Shown: positions 33,212 through 33,801 of the stretch, in pieces
How the letters are laid out: every line of letters begins with the position of its first letter
Position numbering within the stretch: position 1 is the first letter of the stretch
Assembly (NCBI GenBank): GCA_011959805.1
Contig: BLMC01000030.1
Location: 1-33,801, forward strand
Origin: Lachnospiraceae bacterium
GTDB taxonomy: Bacteria; Bacillota; Clostridia; Lachnospirales; Lachnospiraceae
Reading direction: 5' to 3'
Length of the DNA stretch: 33,801 nucleotides
Notes under the pieces: generated by a model
What the model was told of the DNA's origin: nothing
The model's input: the letters and a program-made list of their open reading frames with translations, nothing else
Database searches by the model: none
Position numbers and translations under genes: made by a program

Positions 33212-33801
33212 ATGAAAGAACAGCTTTATACCATTCCCTTAAACGATGCTTTTGCAGCGAACGATGAATGTCCTTTTTGTTATATTGAACAGAAACTTGA
33301 ACAAGACCTGCTCGACTTCATACTTGGTTCAGGCTCTTCCTATATGGAAAGTGATATTCGAGATTTGACCGATAATCAAGGGTTCTGTCGCTACCATTTC
33401 CTAAAAATGTATCAATATGGAAACACTCTTGGAAATGCATGGATTTTAAAGACACATTTCAAAAAAATCAATGAAGAATTTTCTGCAGAAGTCAAAAAAT
33501 TCAAGCCTGCAAAACTTTCTTTTATAGACCGTCTAAAACGCTCCAAAGAAATCAATAACACTATGACTGCATGGATATACGAAAAACAGCGTTCTTGCTA
33601 TATTTGTCAGCAATATGAAGATACCTATGCACGCTATCTTGACACCTTTTTCTATATGTACAAAAAAGATGCTGAATTTGTAAAAAAATTAAAAAACAGC
33701 AAAGGATTCTGTGTCGTTCATTTTGGCGATTTGTGTCAGAGCGCTATAGAAAAACTTAATCAAAAACAATGCGACGAATTCTTTGCCACCGTTTTCTCTT
33801 T
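33212..33801 (+). CDS. Cys-rich DUF6062-like protein, C-terminus cut by window edge
   Basis: The open frame runs from ATG 33212 (AAAAAGGAG upstream) to the window end, so at least 196 residues, and the C-terminus is missing. It contains repeated Cys/His motifs: CPFCYIE (about 21-27), GFCRYH (about 61-66), CYICQQYE (about 130-137) and GFCVVHFGDLC (about 168-178). These suggest a bound metal, probably zinc, in two similar half-domains, each with a CxxC followed by an FC-x-x-H motif. The sequence fits the DUF6062 family known to me from Lachnospiraceae, of unknown function. No neighbour in the window hints at a role. Confidence 0.82.
   Translation, partial: MKEQLYTIPLNDAFAANDECPFCYIEQKLEQDLLDFILGSGSSYMESDIRDLTDNQGFCRYHFLKMYQYGNTLGNAWILKTHFKKINEEFSAEVKKFKPAKLSFIDRLKRSKEINNTMTAWIYEKQRSCYICQQYEDTYARYLDTFFYMYKKDAEFVKKLKNSKGFCVVHFGDLCQSAIEKLNQKQCDEFFATVFS

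Overview
The window looks like chromosomal DNA from a low-GC anaerobic Firmicute, most likely a Lachnospiraceae-type clostridium. The evidence is AT-rich sequence, AGGAGG-type ribosome binding sites, near-consensus sigma-A promoters, a CIRCE operator, a four-subunit 2-oxoacid:ferredoxin oxidoreductase, a TagGH-type exporter and several short hypothetical proteins of a kind common in that family. The genus cannot be fixed from sequence alone. No rRNA, tRNA or CRISPR array was seen.

Region 1 (1-11577, all minus strand) is one long surface-glycopolymer operon of eight genes. In transcription order it holds a GT2 glycosyltransferase, a TagG-like permease with an unusual N-terminal membrane extension, a TagH-like ATPase, a second GT2 enzyme, two tandem paralogues that fuse a GT2 domain to a CDP-glycerol glycerophosphotransferase (TagF-like) domain, a dolichol-phosphate-mannose-synthase-like GT2 enzyme, and a polytopic GT-C-like membrane protein that runs off the left edge. 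Together these suggest synthesis and ABC export of a teichoic-acid-like polymer.

Region 2 (11577-12660) is the most interesting part. A tyrosine recombinase gene sits directly upstream of that operon and is bracketed by two near-identical recombination-like sites. Their asymmetric 5-bp cores are in opposite orientation. This is the arrangement expected of a self-encoded invertible DNA switch (phase variation) controlling the surface-polymer operon.

Region 3 (12661-14058) is repeat-rich accessory DNA. It contains a small gene broken by a ~124-bp hairpin-rich MITE-like insertion, a ~150-bp palindromic unit between 17-bp direct repeats, and a promoter followed by a large dyad leading toward a short-chain dehydrogenase gene.

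Region 4 (14059-23777) holds the dehydrogenase, htpG (with CIRCE upstream and an unusual charged linker in the protein), a membrane-anchored PpiC foldase, an MBOAT acyltransferase with an SGNH-hydrolase partner, and clpB.

Region 5 (24090-33801) holds an orphan acidic protein, an operon (hypothetical, porC, porD, porA, porB), guaB with a perfect consensus promoter, two small membrane proteins, a PfkB-family protein lacking the usual catalytic Asp, and the start of a Cys-rich protein that runs off the right edge. Two copies of a structured intergenic repeat lie just past the htpG and guaB terminator-like hairpins.
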